From NCBI RefSeq assembly GCF_000835495.1, contig NW_015622547.1:1488001-1552000 (forward strand): DNA of 64,000 nucleotides, in the 5' to 3' direction. The stretch is from Cladophialophora immunda (taxonomy: Eukaryota > Ascomycota > Eurotiomycetes > Chaetothyriales > Herpotrichiellaceae). Positions 11,948 through 21,890 of the stretch are shown piece by piece. The position numbers were made by a program, and so were the translations under genes. The notes under the pieces are model-generated. The model was not told where the DNA came from and did no database searches. It saw only the letters and a program-made list of their open reading frames with translations. How positions within the stretch are numbered: the first letter of the stretch is position 1; the number at the start of each line of letters is the position of its first letter.

Positions 11948-12405
11948 TTAGAATACGTCTCTAGGTTTCCTTCGTAGTCAATTTTATTTAATAAATAAAT
12001 TAAGTTCCTCTTAACTATCTACTTTATATATAGGTCTATATGGTATACTCTTAGTTTCTAGTCTTAGCTATATCGCCCTACTACTATATCACCAAGTAAA
12101 CCACTTCGGCTTTACCTAGTGACACCTCACGTGTGCAAAGCAGCTCGTAACATATAGTCATTACTATAGTCCTGGCAACACTGCCTCTTTGAAAGAGAGA
12201 TGTTCTTGTGGGGTATCGAGAAATATCTATGCATACATCTATGTCACATCTGAAATACACAATCTTTTTGGGATCATCCGCTCTATCAATTGCTTAGCGT
12301 GATTTCCTAAAAGGTTTTGGAGATCAATGCAGCTTCTTGAATTTGAATCCCAAGCTACGAAAAGTAAAAGACTATAATTTCAGGAAAAGTTGAAGGATAG
12401 GCCTC
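11948..12405. other. AT-rich intergenic stretch with imperfect inverted repeat
   Basis: Between two convergent genes. Positions 11980-12085 are rich in TA steps. An imperfect hairpin pairs CACCAAGTAAA at 12090-12100 with TTTACCTAGTG at 12111-12121, with 9 of 11 positions matching and both differences being transitions. It may be a decayed mobile-element end; no gene is seen. Confidence 0.3.
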
Positions 12406-13224
12406 CTATGTCCCACCTGGAAACACCCAGCGTCTCCCGGCAACCAGCCCGCCGTCGACGAGAAGATCGATACCGGTGATGAAGGACGCATCGGCGCTGC
12501 ATAGAAAGGCGGCCGCTGCTGCAATTTCTTGGCTTGTCCCCAGGCGGTTGATCGCACCAGCTGCGATAATGTCCCTGATGTAGTCGCCTGATGGGCCCTC
12601 AAGTTCGGATATACTCATGGGCGTGTAGATCACTCCGGGACTGATTGAGTTTATTCGAGCACCTTTCTTTCCATACTCTCGAGATGCAGTCTGAACGCGC
12701 AAAATGTTTCCTCGTTTCGCCAATGAATAAGCTGATAGTTCTGTATCACTGGTGACTTCAGGATGTTGAAGTAGCTTTGTGCGCTCCGCCGTTGCGAGGT
12801 GCTGCTCCAAGGAGTCGGAATACTTGTACCCATGACCAGCAGAGCTTGCTATGCACACAACGCTGCTGCCAACGGTGACAATGGGCAGAAACGCGTCGAT
12901 GACGTTGGCGGTCCCGACGAGATTGATATCGAATATTAGATGCTTGGTTGAACTTGCAGGTGAGACGCCAGCAGTATGGACGATTGCATCAACTCTCCCA
13001 GCCGCGGCAGCGTGCTCTGCTAGTTTCTTGACGGAGTCGTAGTCGGCCACATTCAGCTTGTGGCTTTCGACGGTAAAACCTTCGCTCTTGAGCTGAGCGA
13101 CACCAACCTCCAAGGCCTTGTCGGAATAGTCGGCAAGAATCACCAGCCGACCGCTTCCCATCCTCCTCGCACTAGCTACTCCCATCCCCCCAGCCCCAGT
13201 TACCACAAGAACAGATTGTATCAT
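12406..13224 (-). CDS. short-chain dehydrogenase/reductase
   Basis: Single-exon SDR of 272 aa, an NAD(P)-dependent alcohol/ketone oxidoreductase. The ATG at 13224 is chosen because the upstream in-frame start is only GTG and the cofactor motif TGAGGMG then begins at the usual distance. Other features are LNVADYDSV, VHTAGVSP in place of NNAG, the catalytic YSLAK (YxxxK), SPGVIYTPM and the C-terminal TGIDLLVDGG. It is divergent from the 376-aa unknown gene across a promoter with three tandem TTCCG heptamers. It is one of four SDRs in the cluster. Substrate unknown. Confidence 0.87.
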   Translation of the reverse strand: MIQSVLVVTGAGGMGVASARRMGSGRLVILADYSDKALEVGVAQLKSEGFTVESHKLNVADYDSVKKLAEHAAAAGRVDAIVHTAGVSPASSTKHLIFDINLVGTANVIDAFLPIVTVGSSVVCIASSAGHGYKYSDSLEQHLATAERTKLLQHPEVTSDTELSAYSLAKRGNILRVQTASREYGKKGARINSISPGVIYTPMSISELEGPSGDYIRDIIAAGAINRLGTSQEIAAAAAFLCSADASFITGIDLLVDGGLVAGRRWVFPGGT

Positions 13225-13556
13225 TTTGGAGGTGCTGTGCACTGTATCGTGTAACGTCTAGACAACGTGAGCGAGCCTCAAGATAACCAGGACCGATTCA
13301 CTGGTTGATGACAGCCTTTCTCTTTCCCCAATGATCACCTCCAAAAGCGCCCCCAGGAAACCATTCCCCAGTCCTTCCGGTTTCCGAATTCCGAAACCCG
13401 CTTTTCGACCAAACTCTCCCGGAATATCAGACTGAGATTGAGTGAACTTTTGTCCACGAGAGATATCTTGGTCAAAGGTTGACAAAAGTCGAAGTTGATG
13501 AGCTGAGAAAATTCCTGAGCATCACTGTCACATTATTTCTGCCCTATTCACCAAAT
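13225..13556. promoter_or_regulatory. divergent promoter with three tandem TTCCG heptamers
   Basis: Between the SDR and the unknown gene. TTCCGGT, TTCCGAA and TTCCGAA follow each other without gap at 13375-13395, and CCCGGAATA lies at 13418-13426. This is the tightest array of the cluster motif in the window and may be a multi-subunit operator. Confidence 0.55.
13375..13395 (+). promoter_or_regulatory. three tandem TTCCG heptamers
   Basis: TTCCGGT, TTCCGAA and TTCCGAA are head-to-tail at exact 7-bp period. They lie in the divergent SDR/unknown-protein promoter. Candidate operator. Confidence 0.5.
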
Positions 13557-14687
13557 ATGAAGACTGTTTTAGACGACGATGAGGAGCAGGGCATCTATAA
13601 CAATGTTGCCGCAGAAGTCACACTTGACCACATGAAGAGGAGGCTGCCTCTGGACTTCAAAGGCGACGTCTTCAACGACAGTGGCCTGGTCCTTCGGGGC
13701 AAGGCAGAAACCGGCGAGGACATCCATCTCTGGAATTTTATCTATCAGCAGCAGGGCCGCGAGGTTGTCGTCGACGGTGACGTGGCCCAGTTGTTGCTAG
13801 TTTATGGCAAATTCTCCGACGAGCAAAAGCAGTACATGAATCCAGACGCTCTCGGTGTCAACAAGGGCCAGCTGATTGATGATTACTACAAACCCGGCTC
13901 CATCAAGGTTATCGAGGGCAAGGATAAGGTCGTTTGGAAGCTAGACAAGATGGAACACCACTGCGCCCCTCCTGAATGGCATGCCATCGGCGAGTACGCC
14001 GGTGTCAAAGTCGACCTCAAGTTCAAGCAAACAAACCCGGCATTCTGGCATTTGGGCACCTTTGATGCGCAGAAGCCCGTCGGAATGGCGGGTTACATCA
14101 CGCACTGTCGTGTTTCAGGAACTATCGAGGTTGATGGAAAGGTGCTGACCCTCAAAGACCAGTTTGGCCTTCATGAACGCATTCAACACCGAGGTCACGT
14201 CCCTGATCGTACCGGACACATGGCTGGCCGGGGACTAAGCTGGATGCACGGTTGGAGTGAGGGCTTAAGTTGGTATTTGATGCGCGGAGATATCGGCAAG
14301 GGCATGGGAACCGCCATGATCAACATCGGAGACGAGCAAATTCTTCTCGAGGATCCAACGAGCTCCGGTGTCGAAGAGGTGGCATTCTGGATTGATCCGT
14401 TGAGTAAGATCCTCAGTCCCTACCGGTGGCGTGCCTGGGTGAGAACCCCCCAAGGAACTCTGGAGTCACGTATCAACGCCTACGGCAGGCAGTACTATAC
14501 TTGGACTCGCCGCGGCGGAAATTTGGTCGTCAATCAATACTGTGCTGACGCCGAGACCGAATTCCGCTTCCCTGATGGCCGAACCGTCTCTGCGAAGCAA
14601 GTTGTCAGCATCGAGCATATGCGGACCTTCTATCGGCAGATCTCTAACCTGCAGAACCCTGGAGGTCCCGAACATTTGTATCCATGA
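13557..14687 (+). CDS. conserved hypothetical protein, possibly AttH/CrtC lipocalin-like
   Basis: Single-exon gene for 376 aa from the ATG at 13557; codons upstream in the same frame lack an ATG. I do not recognise a catalytic motif. The pattern of beta-rich segments with many Trp, Gly and His (WHAIGEYAGVKVDLKFKQ, AFWHLGTF, GLSWMHGWSEGLSWYLMRGD, RAWVRTPQGTLESRINAYG) resembles the double lipocalin fold of the AttH/CrtC and Diels-Alderase-type proteins. This is an inference from appearance only. There is no signal peptide and no membrane segment. Its place inside the cluster and its shared promoter with an SDR suggest a pathway role such as hydratase, cyclase or carrier. Confidence 0.7.
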   Translation: MKTVLDDDEEQGIYNNVAAEVTLDHMKRRLPLDFKGDVFNDSGLVLRGKAETGEDIHLWNFIYQQQGREVVVDGDVAQLLLVYGKFSDEQKQYMNPDALGVNKGQLIDDYYKPGSIKVIEGKDKVVWKLDKMEHHCAPPEWHAIGEYAGVKVDLKFKQTNPAFWHLGTFDAQKPVGMAGYITHCRVSGTIEVDGKVLTLKDQFGLHERIQHRGHVPDRTGHMAGRGLSWMHGWSEGLSWYLMRGDIGKGMGTAMINIGDEQILLEDPTSSGVEEVAFWIDPLSKILSPYRWRAWVRTPQGTLESRINAYGRQYYTWTRRGGNLVVNQYCADAETEFRFPDGRTVSAKQVVSIEHMRTFYRQISNLQNPGGPEHLYP

Positions 14688-15001
14688 ACAGAATCTGAAA
14701 TAGCCCATCTAGGATAAAAAACAAGTTCAATGATAAAAGACGGAGCCTCTCCGGATAGTAACTTTGTACAACAGACGCCTCGCTTAATTATACATGGCAG
14801 AAACTGACCCCGCCTATTTTGGCTCGCGTCCGTCTCTGCTAAGCACAGCCAGTATGACGAACCACCCCGCCTTTGATGTGGCTCCATGGAGGAACATGAT
14901 GCTGTCCAGAGAGGCTCCCATAAAAGACAAGGCTGCGGCCACCGGGACAATCATATTTTATGTCCAAGAGGTTGATAGAATATCGAGACAAGCAAGACAG
15001 C
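14688..15001. other. short intergenic region, no feature seen
   Basis: Lies between the convergent 376-aa unknown gene and the bicupin gene. I see no gene and no motif here beyond possible 3' UTRs. Confidence 0.4.
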
Positions 15002-15865
15002 TTACGTGCACTGAGTTTGCCTCTGAGGCCGTTCTTGCACCCACAGAAGACATGCAGGTTCATCCCCATGATTTCTAATCCCGTGGAGAACTCGTTCTGG
15101 GAAATATACCCCGTCCAGCTTAGCACATTCCTCGTTCCCATTTCCAACGTTCGCCACGACCTTACCCTTGATCACCACGTATAGTTCGCCATCTTCGTGC
15201 CTGTGCGGGACTGACTTTTGCCCAGGTCCCAGCACAGTCATGCCGATGGTGACCTTATCGCTCGCCAAAGCTACATCGCGATTATAATTCTCGAAACCAT
15301 CGCCTCCACCAACCCAACTGATGGCCCATCGCTGGAATTCGGGCTCCTGGCCCCGGTAAAGCCCATAGAATGGCTTGAGGTCCGTAAAGCTTACGAAGTA
15401 AATGTCGTCTGGCTGTTCGTATGAAGCGGGGACCACGCCATCCATGAAATACACGGAGGTCCCAATCTTCTCGATCCCGTCGTGCACCCAAATCAGGTCA
15501 CAATCTTCTGTACCACAGTTCCGGACACCGTGAGGTACGCCTTTAGGAATATAGATACAGTCCAAAGCCTTGGCCCGATGAGTCTGCCCTTTGCCGTCAT
15601 AAGACTCCAGTTCCCCTCGGAGGATTATGTAGATTTCCGTGACACTGTGATAGTGTAGGCCCTTTTGCATCTGGCCCACAGGAAGATTCATGAGGCCAAC
15701 AACCGTCTTTTCGCTCACTCGAGCAACTTCCTTGTTGGGGTTGATATGTCCGTCCGGGCCTCCAATCCAATTGATGAGGTATCGTATAAACCCGGGTTCT
15801 TTGGCTCCAGGAACATGCCATTTCGGCTCCAGGTCGCGGTATCTAATAATCTCGGGGAGGTCCAT
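15002..15865 (-). CDS. bicupin (two-cupin-domain protein)
   Basis: Single-exon gene for 287 aa with two cupin domains. Domain 1 has motif 1 HYHSVTEIYIILRG (HxH-x3-E-x6-G) and motif 2 IPKGVPHGVRN. Domain 2 has HRHEDGELYVVIKG and FPERVLHGIRN. All metal-binding His and Glu positions are kept in both, so two metal sites are likely. Related fungal bicupins act as dioxygenases, decarboxylases or isomerases; I cannot choose between these. Each domain starts with a similar 'GFIRYLINWIGG' / 'EFQRWAISWVGG' unit, showing internal duplication. A short 3' exon after 15002 cannot be excluded because GTAAG follows at the end of the frame. Confidence 0.83.
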   Translation of the reverse strand: MDLPEIIRYRDLEPKWHVPGAKEPGFIRYLINWIGGPDGHINPNKEVARVSEKTVVGLMNLPVGQMQKGLHYHSVTEIYIILRGELESYDGKGQTHRAKALDCIYIPKGVPHGVRNCGTEDCDLIWVHDGIEKIGTSVYFMDGVVPASYEQPDDIYFVSFTDLKPFYGLYRGQEPEFQRWAISWVGGGDGFENYNRDVALASDKVTIGMTVLGPGQKSVPHRHEDGELYVVIKGKVVANVGNGNEECAKLDGVYFPERVLHGIRNHGDEPACLLWVQERPQRQTQCT

Positions 15866-17319
15866 GGTTTAAGGAGAGATTGGTCTCGATTTGTCACACC
15901 CCCATGTACCTTTGACGTTTGTTGATCAAGGAGCTCCCGCAGATACCAGCGTCCAGAGTAGCCTTTAGTATTGGAAATATTATGTTTCGTAAGGTGGGCG
16001 TTGAAGATCCAGCTTCTTTTAGGGTTGCTCAAACACAGTAACAAGGCTCTCACAATTGAAACTCCCGCTAGATGAGTTTGAAGAAATTTTTTGTCAAATT
16101 TGGGAACGGTTTTCTCCCCCTTATTTTCTCCGGGTGGAACGCTCTCATTTTCCACATCTGCGCTTCGTGCGGGGGGTTGGATTATCCTTGCGTCTCGCCA
16201 TTCAAGATCCGGGTGGGGGAATGGGGAGGGCGGAAATCTTTAAAGACTTTCCGAGTTAACTTGCAGTCTGTTTCGTCGGACAAGAGCTCGTTCCTAGGCA
16301 TTCCCCAGCCTCTCGGCCACCTGGGTGCATATGTGCAAGCGTCGAGAACCTCGAATGCCGAACAGAGATTTCTACCAACTCGGCCCTGCTCCCTGATCCT
16401 CCGACTATTTTTCGCTTTAAATCTTATCAAATTGGCAGCGACAGGCGTCATTCCTGAAGCAGTGTGCAAGGGCGAAAAGGACTCAGCCCGAGAATACTTT
16501 ACATGCATACCAGACGCAAGAAGAACCCGGTCAGGCAGGTCTAGAAAGTCTGAACACAGCAATATGGGCCGGAAGAACACTACGGGAGCTAGGTTGTATT
16601 CAGGGCTGGCCCGGGCAAGCTTGTGTCCCGGAAAAACTAAAAGGCAATGCTTTGGCGAGCAAATTTTTCGAACTGAAAGTACTGAGCGGCTGTTGATACA
16701 GCCTGGTGCCCGGGACGGAATTGCGTGCCCCCGAACAACAACCGTCACGGCATCAACGACGGCAACCACAGCGACCCGGGAGAAGCCCAGAAAGTTCAGA
16801 TACCCTCCCATTTCCGATGTGACGGCGACAGCATTTGCTTATATATGCTGGTGATATCAAGAATGATAGCGCATGCCAGCGGTTACTCACTTCATCAGTA
16901 TCTGGCTTTGCCGAAGGACCCAGAATTGGAAAAAATTCCTCCATCTAGACGATCCATCTCTAGGACCCTTTGATTTAGTTCCTTATGCTGCGCGTATCTC
17001 TTTCAAGTCTTCATTTCCGGCGTATTTCCGAAAAGGACAGTTCCATGACAGATATTCAAGACGAGATTACGAGCGTGTCAAGTCTTTCGATGATATAAAG
17101 ACCCCTAGAAATGACCCCTAGCACTGACGGTACGATCTCCAAGACACAGATCAATTCAACAGCCCCATAGCCATTCGATAGCTAACCAAGTCCTCCGCGA
17201 AATCACAGCTCGCGGTAAATCAAAGAGTCTCCTAAATTTTCTTCTTCTGTGAGACAAAACCCATCAGCAATACGTTGCCTTCCAACGGTCTAGTTATTCG
17301 CAAGACAGAAAGGATATTT
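15866..17319. promoter_or_regulatory. long divergent intergenic region, bicupin / SDR
   Basis: About 1.45 kb without a convincing gene. Long open frames on both strands (16072-16854 plus, 16182-16811 minus) show no family signature and look non-coding. ATTTCCGG at 17013-17020 and ATTTCCGAAA at 17024-17033 form a direct pair 11 bp apart, about 300 bp upstream of the SDR, matching the cluster motif. Confidence 0.45.
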
Positions 17320-18120
17320 ATGATGGACCACTCTCAAGAACTTCCAGCGAAGTCTAATGAAACGAAAGCCGCCGCAATAATTGGCGCTAGTGGGGGGATC
17401 GGTGCGGCCATCGCCCGACGTCTAGCGGGAGATGGAGTGGTAGTGAGCCTGGGTTATAACAAGAACGCGGATGCAGCTCGCAAATTGGAGCATGAAATTG
17501 TGAGCCAGGGAGGACGAGCCGCTGTTGGTCACATCGATCTCACGGACGCCGAGTCCGTGAGAATATTCCTTCACGAAGCCGCAGCAGCTTGGGGTCGGCT
17601 CGACTCGATTGTGGTGGCGACTGGGCCACCGATGCCTGTCTGTCCGCTCTTGGACGTTCCAAACGAGGTATTTGAGAGAATATTGCGCACGGAGATTATC
17701 GGAGCCTTCAACGTGGTCAAAGAAGGGGTGAAGGTGCTTCGCCAGCAGCCCGAAAGGGACAAATCGGTCTTATTCATCCTTTCCACGGCTGTGCAAAGGT
17801 CATTGAGATATGATGGCATGAGCTATATTCCGAAAATGGCGGTTACTGGACTATACAAACAAATGGTCCGCGACTACGGCCATGAAGGAATCAGGTTGAA
17901 CGGCATAGGTACCGGGGGCATTGCTTCTGGAATGGGAGAGGAAGGCCGACTCAATCTGGAGGACCCGTACGTCAACTCGGTGGTTAGGGAAGTGTGTACC
18001 CCGCGAGGTCGCATGGGTTCAGGAGCTGAGATAGCAAATGTGGCAGCTTTCCTTGTGTCAGACGCTGCTAGCTATGTAAGTGGCCAGTTATTGTCTGTAG
18101 ACGGGGGTTATGCTGCATAG
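17320..18120 (+). CDS. short-chain dehydrogenase/reductase with altered active site
   Basis: Single-exon SDR of 266 aa from ATG 17320 (a second ATG follows at once). The cofactor motif GASGGIG and DLTDAESV are standard, as is the C-terminal YVSGQLLSVDGG. The catalytic region is unusual: where YxxxK is expected the protein reads S-Y-I-P-K, with the Tyr one residue too close to the Lys. The NNAG motif reads ATGPP. It may use a shifted Tyr, or may have lost or changed activity. It is like 3-oxoacyl-ACP-reductase-type SDRs overall. It is divergent from the bicupin gene and convergent with the P450. Confidence 0.83.
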   Translation: MMDHSQELPAKSNETKAAAIIGASGGIGAAIARRLAGDGVVVSLGYNKNADAARKLEHEIVSQGGRAAVGHIDLTDAESVRIFLHEAAAAWGRLDSIVVATGPPMPVCPLLDVPNEVFERILRTEIIGAFNVVKEGVKVLRQQPERDKSVLFILSTAVQRSLRYDGMSYIPKMAVTGLYKQMVRDYGHEGIRLNGIGTGGIASGMGEEGRLNLEDPYVNSVVREVCTPRGRMGSGAEIANVAAFLVSDAASYVSGQLLSVDGGYAA

Positions 18121-18323
18121 AACGTTGCCTCACAGGAAGCCCGCAGAAATCACTTGGAAAGTCGTCGATGCTATGACCATGCAAGAATTTCTTTGCGTCT
18201 TGTTGAGGTAAAGGAATTTGGCACAATTCTTTCTATTGTATCAATTTTTTAGATAGGGACAGAGGCTCAGGCTGCATCAAATCATGCATGCTAGATCATC
18301 CCCTTGTCGAAACCACTGCTGGT

Positions 18324-20342
18324 TTAATCTTTTCGCGATGTGAAAATAACAGGGAGCTCACCGATCAGCAATGTTCCTTTGAACGCGACCGTCTTCTCAA
18401 ACTCCGCCGGGTTGTAACCCGGAGGAAAATGGAAATCCAAGTTGCGCATGACCTTGGCCACGAACAGTCTGATCTCTTGGTACGCCAGGTTCTTCCCCAA
18501 GCAGGTGTATTGTCCCACAGTAAAGGGGATAAAAGCCCTTGGCTGATGAACAAAATCCGGTGGCCGCATGTCATCTACCCACCGCTCGGGGATGAATTCA
18601 AGAGGATTCGAGAAGTACCTCTCGTCTCTCTGGATTGCTATGGGGCAGACGCTGACCTGCGTACCCTTAGGCACATATTCCCCATCTACTACCATGCCAC
18701 CATCAGGGCTCCGTCTTTGTGTGCCTCCCGGCGCAGGAGGCCAAATACGCAGAGTCTCTTCAATGACAGCGTTGAGGTACGGCGCAGGACCAGGGCCTAT
18801 TGAATAGTCAGGAATTGATTTTTCCTTGATTATTGATAATGAGGGGGTTTTTTTCCTCTCTTACCAATCTGTGACACCGCTAACGGTGAAACTCCATCCC
18901 AGTTTCGGTCGATCTCTCTCTGAAGCTTTCCATATATGGCCCGATGTTGACAAAGATACCAAAAAACAAATGTAATGCACAGAGCCGTGGACGTCGATCC
19001 AGCCATGATTATCACTGAAGCTTCTGGTTAGCTTCATCACATTGAATCTAGTGTAAGTATGGCTTACATGACGCATCTGCCATGATCTCTGCTTCAGTCA
19101 ATGGCCGTGGTCCTATGCTGTCCGGATTATTTGCGATCGTTTCGAACATATCCTGCTGTTTGACGTCTCCCCTAGCTTTTCGGCGGTGATAAGTTTCTAT
19201 TCCAATCTTCCTGAAGTCTCGGCCGTCTTTCTTCGATTGCGCGTCTACTGGGAAAAGCCATAGGAGTGGCCGCATCCATGGCGTTTGTGCCACAGTGAAG
19301 ATGATCCTGGCGTTACCGTGCAAAGCGCTGACGTACCGATGCGGTTTGCCGGCTTTCAACATGCCAAATTCTTCACTGAAGCCAAGATCGCTCATCACAT
19401 CGTACGCAAAGAACTCGCACCACTCCGTCATGTTCACAATGGCTGGAGTCGTCAGTCCTGCAGCCAAAGAAGAACGAAATTCATTCTCCCGTGGTATGTT
19501 TCTTACCTCCCTCGCGTTTCCTCAACTGCGATACAAGGACATCAAGGTGACGAACCACCCTGGATTCGTACGCTTTCAGCTGGAGTGTTCCAAATCCTCG
19601 CTCCCAAATTTTGCGCCGCCATCGGTGTTCGTCGAGGCTTTGCGTTGAAAGCATGGAATTGGCAGGCCGATTGGGGTCGCCCCCGTAGAAAGGACCTCGA
19701 GCCACATTTCCCGCCTTTGAGCCATGGACTGCGTCCACAGCGGTGACGGATTTGTAGGACAACTCGTTCGGGGATACTCGCACTACATCACCATACTGCG
19801 CATAGTCAGCAGCGAGCAAGCAACCATATCTGGTGTGGTCCCGTACCTTTTCATGAAGATCGTGTAACCAAACGTGGGTGTCTCTTTGCAACGCATGGTA
19901 AGTCGCCACAAATCGAGTGATCTTGCAAAACAGAGGGCCGGGGAAGCGGTTTAGAGGATGGAAAAAGACCCGGTACAAAGTCATACTGGTCCTTTCCAAC
20001 TTGTCAGCATACGGCTGGCGCCAAACCCTCTGAATCTGTCCGAGAATTGCTCACAGGATGGTGGCGATGTAGATCCCTAAATCGATGATCGCCACTTGAA
20101 CTAGGCCAGTTGTAGTGCGAATCCCTAATGCTTTAGAGAGAATGGCCATTGCCACGTTGGTGCCAACGATATAACCGAAACATCCACTGGTTGGTTGTTA
20201 GCATCAGGTTCAAAAAGGGGGTATAATCTATTAGATCTACATACTAAGCACTGGGCTCATTGCGCTTGAAGATCTGGTGTGACAGAAGGCCGACCACAAA
20301 GGCCACAGAGGCCATAATGAGCTCGGAGCTAGATGACGACAT
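18324..20342 (-). CDS. cytochrome P450 monooxygenase
   Basis: Membrane-anchored fungal P450. Seven exons in transcript order (20342-20245, 20186-20055, 19985-19847, 19795-19507, 19457-19068, 19014-18865, 18796-18324) give 556 aa in frame. The N-terminus has three hydrophobic stretches before LYRVFFHPLNRFPGP, the usual proline-rich hinge. The I-helix oxygen motif is AGSTST, the K-helix ExxR is EETLR, and the PERW segment is present. The haem loop reads FTVGQYTCLG, so the Arg of FxxGxRxCxG is replaced by Tyr, a variant I recall in some fungal families. It is likely to hydroxylate the pathway substrate or an early intermediate at the ER membrane. Confidence 0.9.
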
Positions 20343-20824
20343 GGCGGCCAGGTCACTTGCTCGAATGAATTTCATATCCATGCTTGCGCCATAAAGTAGT
20401 GCGATTCTCGTTTTAGACGGACCAGAAAGGCTGGAATATGCCTGAGCGTCCCGAAAATCAGTATATAACTGAGCCAGGCATTACGGTAGTGTAATCGGTG
20501 CGGAATAGGGAGCCTCTGCACAAAAACAGTGGCTCGGAGATAGTTCCGACGCTAGCTTAGAATGATCTAATCCATTTGTTTTCTTGATTCCGGAGATGAG
20601 AATGCAATATCGGAATACCTCCTGGATTGTGGCGGCGGGGGTGGCGGGAAGGGAGTGTAGGGAGAGAAGGGGCAGAAGGGGGAGGGGTTTTCTCGGCCTC
20701 ATTAGCCTCAAAAGGATTCAGGTGTCGGTGTAGGACGTCGAGCCTCTCGATGAATTGGCCATAGCCTTGTACAATCAAAAATTTACATGAGATCTCTGGA
20801 GTAGCTGATGAAACTCAATACATC
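20343..20824. promoter_or_regulatory. divergent promoter between P450 and SDR
   Basis: Contains CGGAATA at 20501-20507, ATTCCGGA at 20587-20594 and CGGAAT at 20611-20616, copies of the cluster motif. No gene seen. Confidence 0.45.
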
Positions 20825-21737
20825 ATGTCTTACAACGAACTTGCGGGGCGAACTTTTATCGTCACTGGTGCTGCTTCGGGCATGGGCAAAGCGCTCTCGC
20901 TGTTGCTTGCCGAGCAAGGTGCAAATGTGGCCTTGTTGGACCTCCAACCATCCGAGGCCGTTGCGGAGGCGGTCGAAGCTGCTGGTGGTCGTGCTTTGAC
21001 TTTGGCATGCAACGTGCAGAATGCTCAGTCTGTCAATGATGCGACCAAAGCCGTGGTCGATCATTTTGGCGATTTGCATGGTATCCTCCCGATGGCATCT
21101 CGGGTTCACTTCGTCACCTGTGCTGATCGATGTCAGGTGCGGCTAATATGGCTGGTATCGCTTTCACCAAAAAAACGAGCATTGCGCAATTTCCGCTGGA
21201 AACCCTGGATGATGACGATTGGGATATGATCATGAAAACCAATCTAGACGGAGTAAAGAACTGCCTCCGCGCACAGCTGCGGGAAATGAAAGGAGCCGGA
21301 TCAATTGTGAACGCCGCAAGCATTGCCGGTCAAATGGGAGCCTCTGGCTGTTCGCCCTACATCTGTAGCAAATGGGGTGTTATAGGCATCACGAAGACGG
21401 CAGCCAAAGAAGCGGGCAAGCGGGGAATTCGAGTGAATGCGGTCGCCCCGTACGTATTTACTTTGTCGAAATCAATGGAGGGCAACAATGGCTAACGTGT
21501 AAGCAGAGGCATTATCCAGACCCCTCTTACAGCACCAGCTAACCCAGCCCGAGCGGCTGCCCTCGCTGCCACAGCTTTGGGTCGTATGGGTCAGCCTGAA
21601 GAAGTGTCGAGGACAATCCTATTCCTTTTGAGTGATCAGTCCAGTTTTATTACCGCATCGGTAAGTTGTATGACCTCGTTTCGAATAGAGCACTAAGGGC
21701 AAATCAGGTTGTGAATGTTGACGGTGGATACTTTTGA
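20825..21737 (+). CDS. short-chain dehydrogenase/reductase
   Basis: Classical SDR. Exons 20825-21080, 21137-21449, 21507-21660 and 21708-21737 give 250 aa. The cofactor motif is TGAASGMG, the structural motif NMAG, and the catalytic set is NAAS then YICSK (YxxxK). The C-terminus is TASVVNVDGGYF. It has the typical length and sequence of secondary-alcohol dehydrogenases or 3-oxoacyl reductases. It is divergent from the P450, which suggests oxidation of the alcohol that the P450 makes; that coupling is inference. Confidence 0.9.
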
Positions 21738-21890
21738 ACACAGTGCCAGCTTCATCTAGACAAAATAATTTAGAACAGCCAGTCCCCCTTTACGGACAAT
21801 AGAAAAGCGAAAAATACCTCCTTAGCCTTCACAACTTATATTTCAAGGATTCTCTATTGATGCTATCCTAGGATTTCCGCAAGCAATGGC

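Noticed and set aside
16072..16854. 260-codon open frame on the plus strand, and a 209-codon frame opposite (16182-16811)
   Set aside because: No family features, odd composition, open on both strands, no splice-supported extension. Likely chance frames in a long promoter region.
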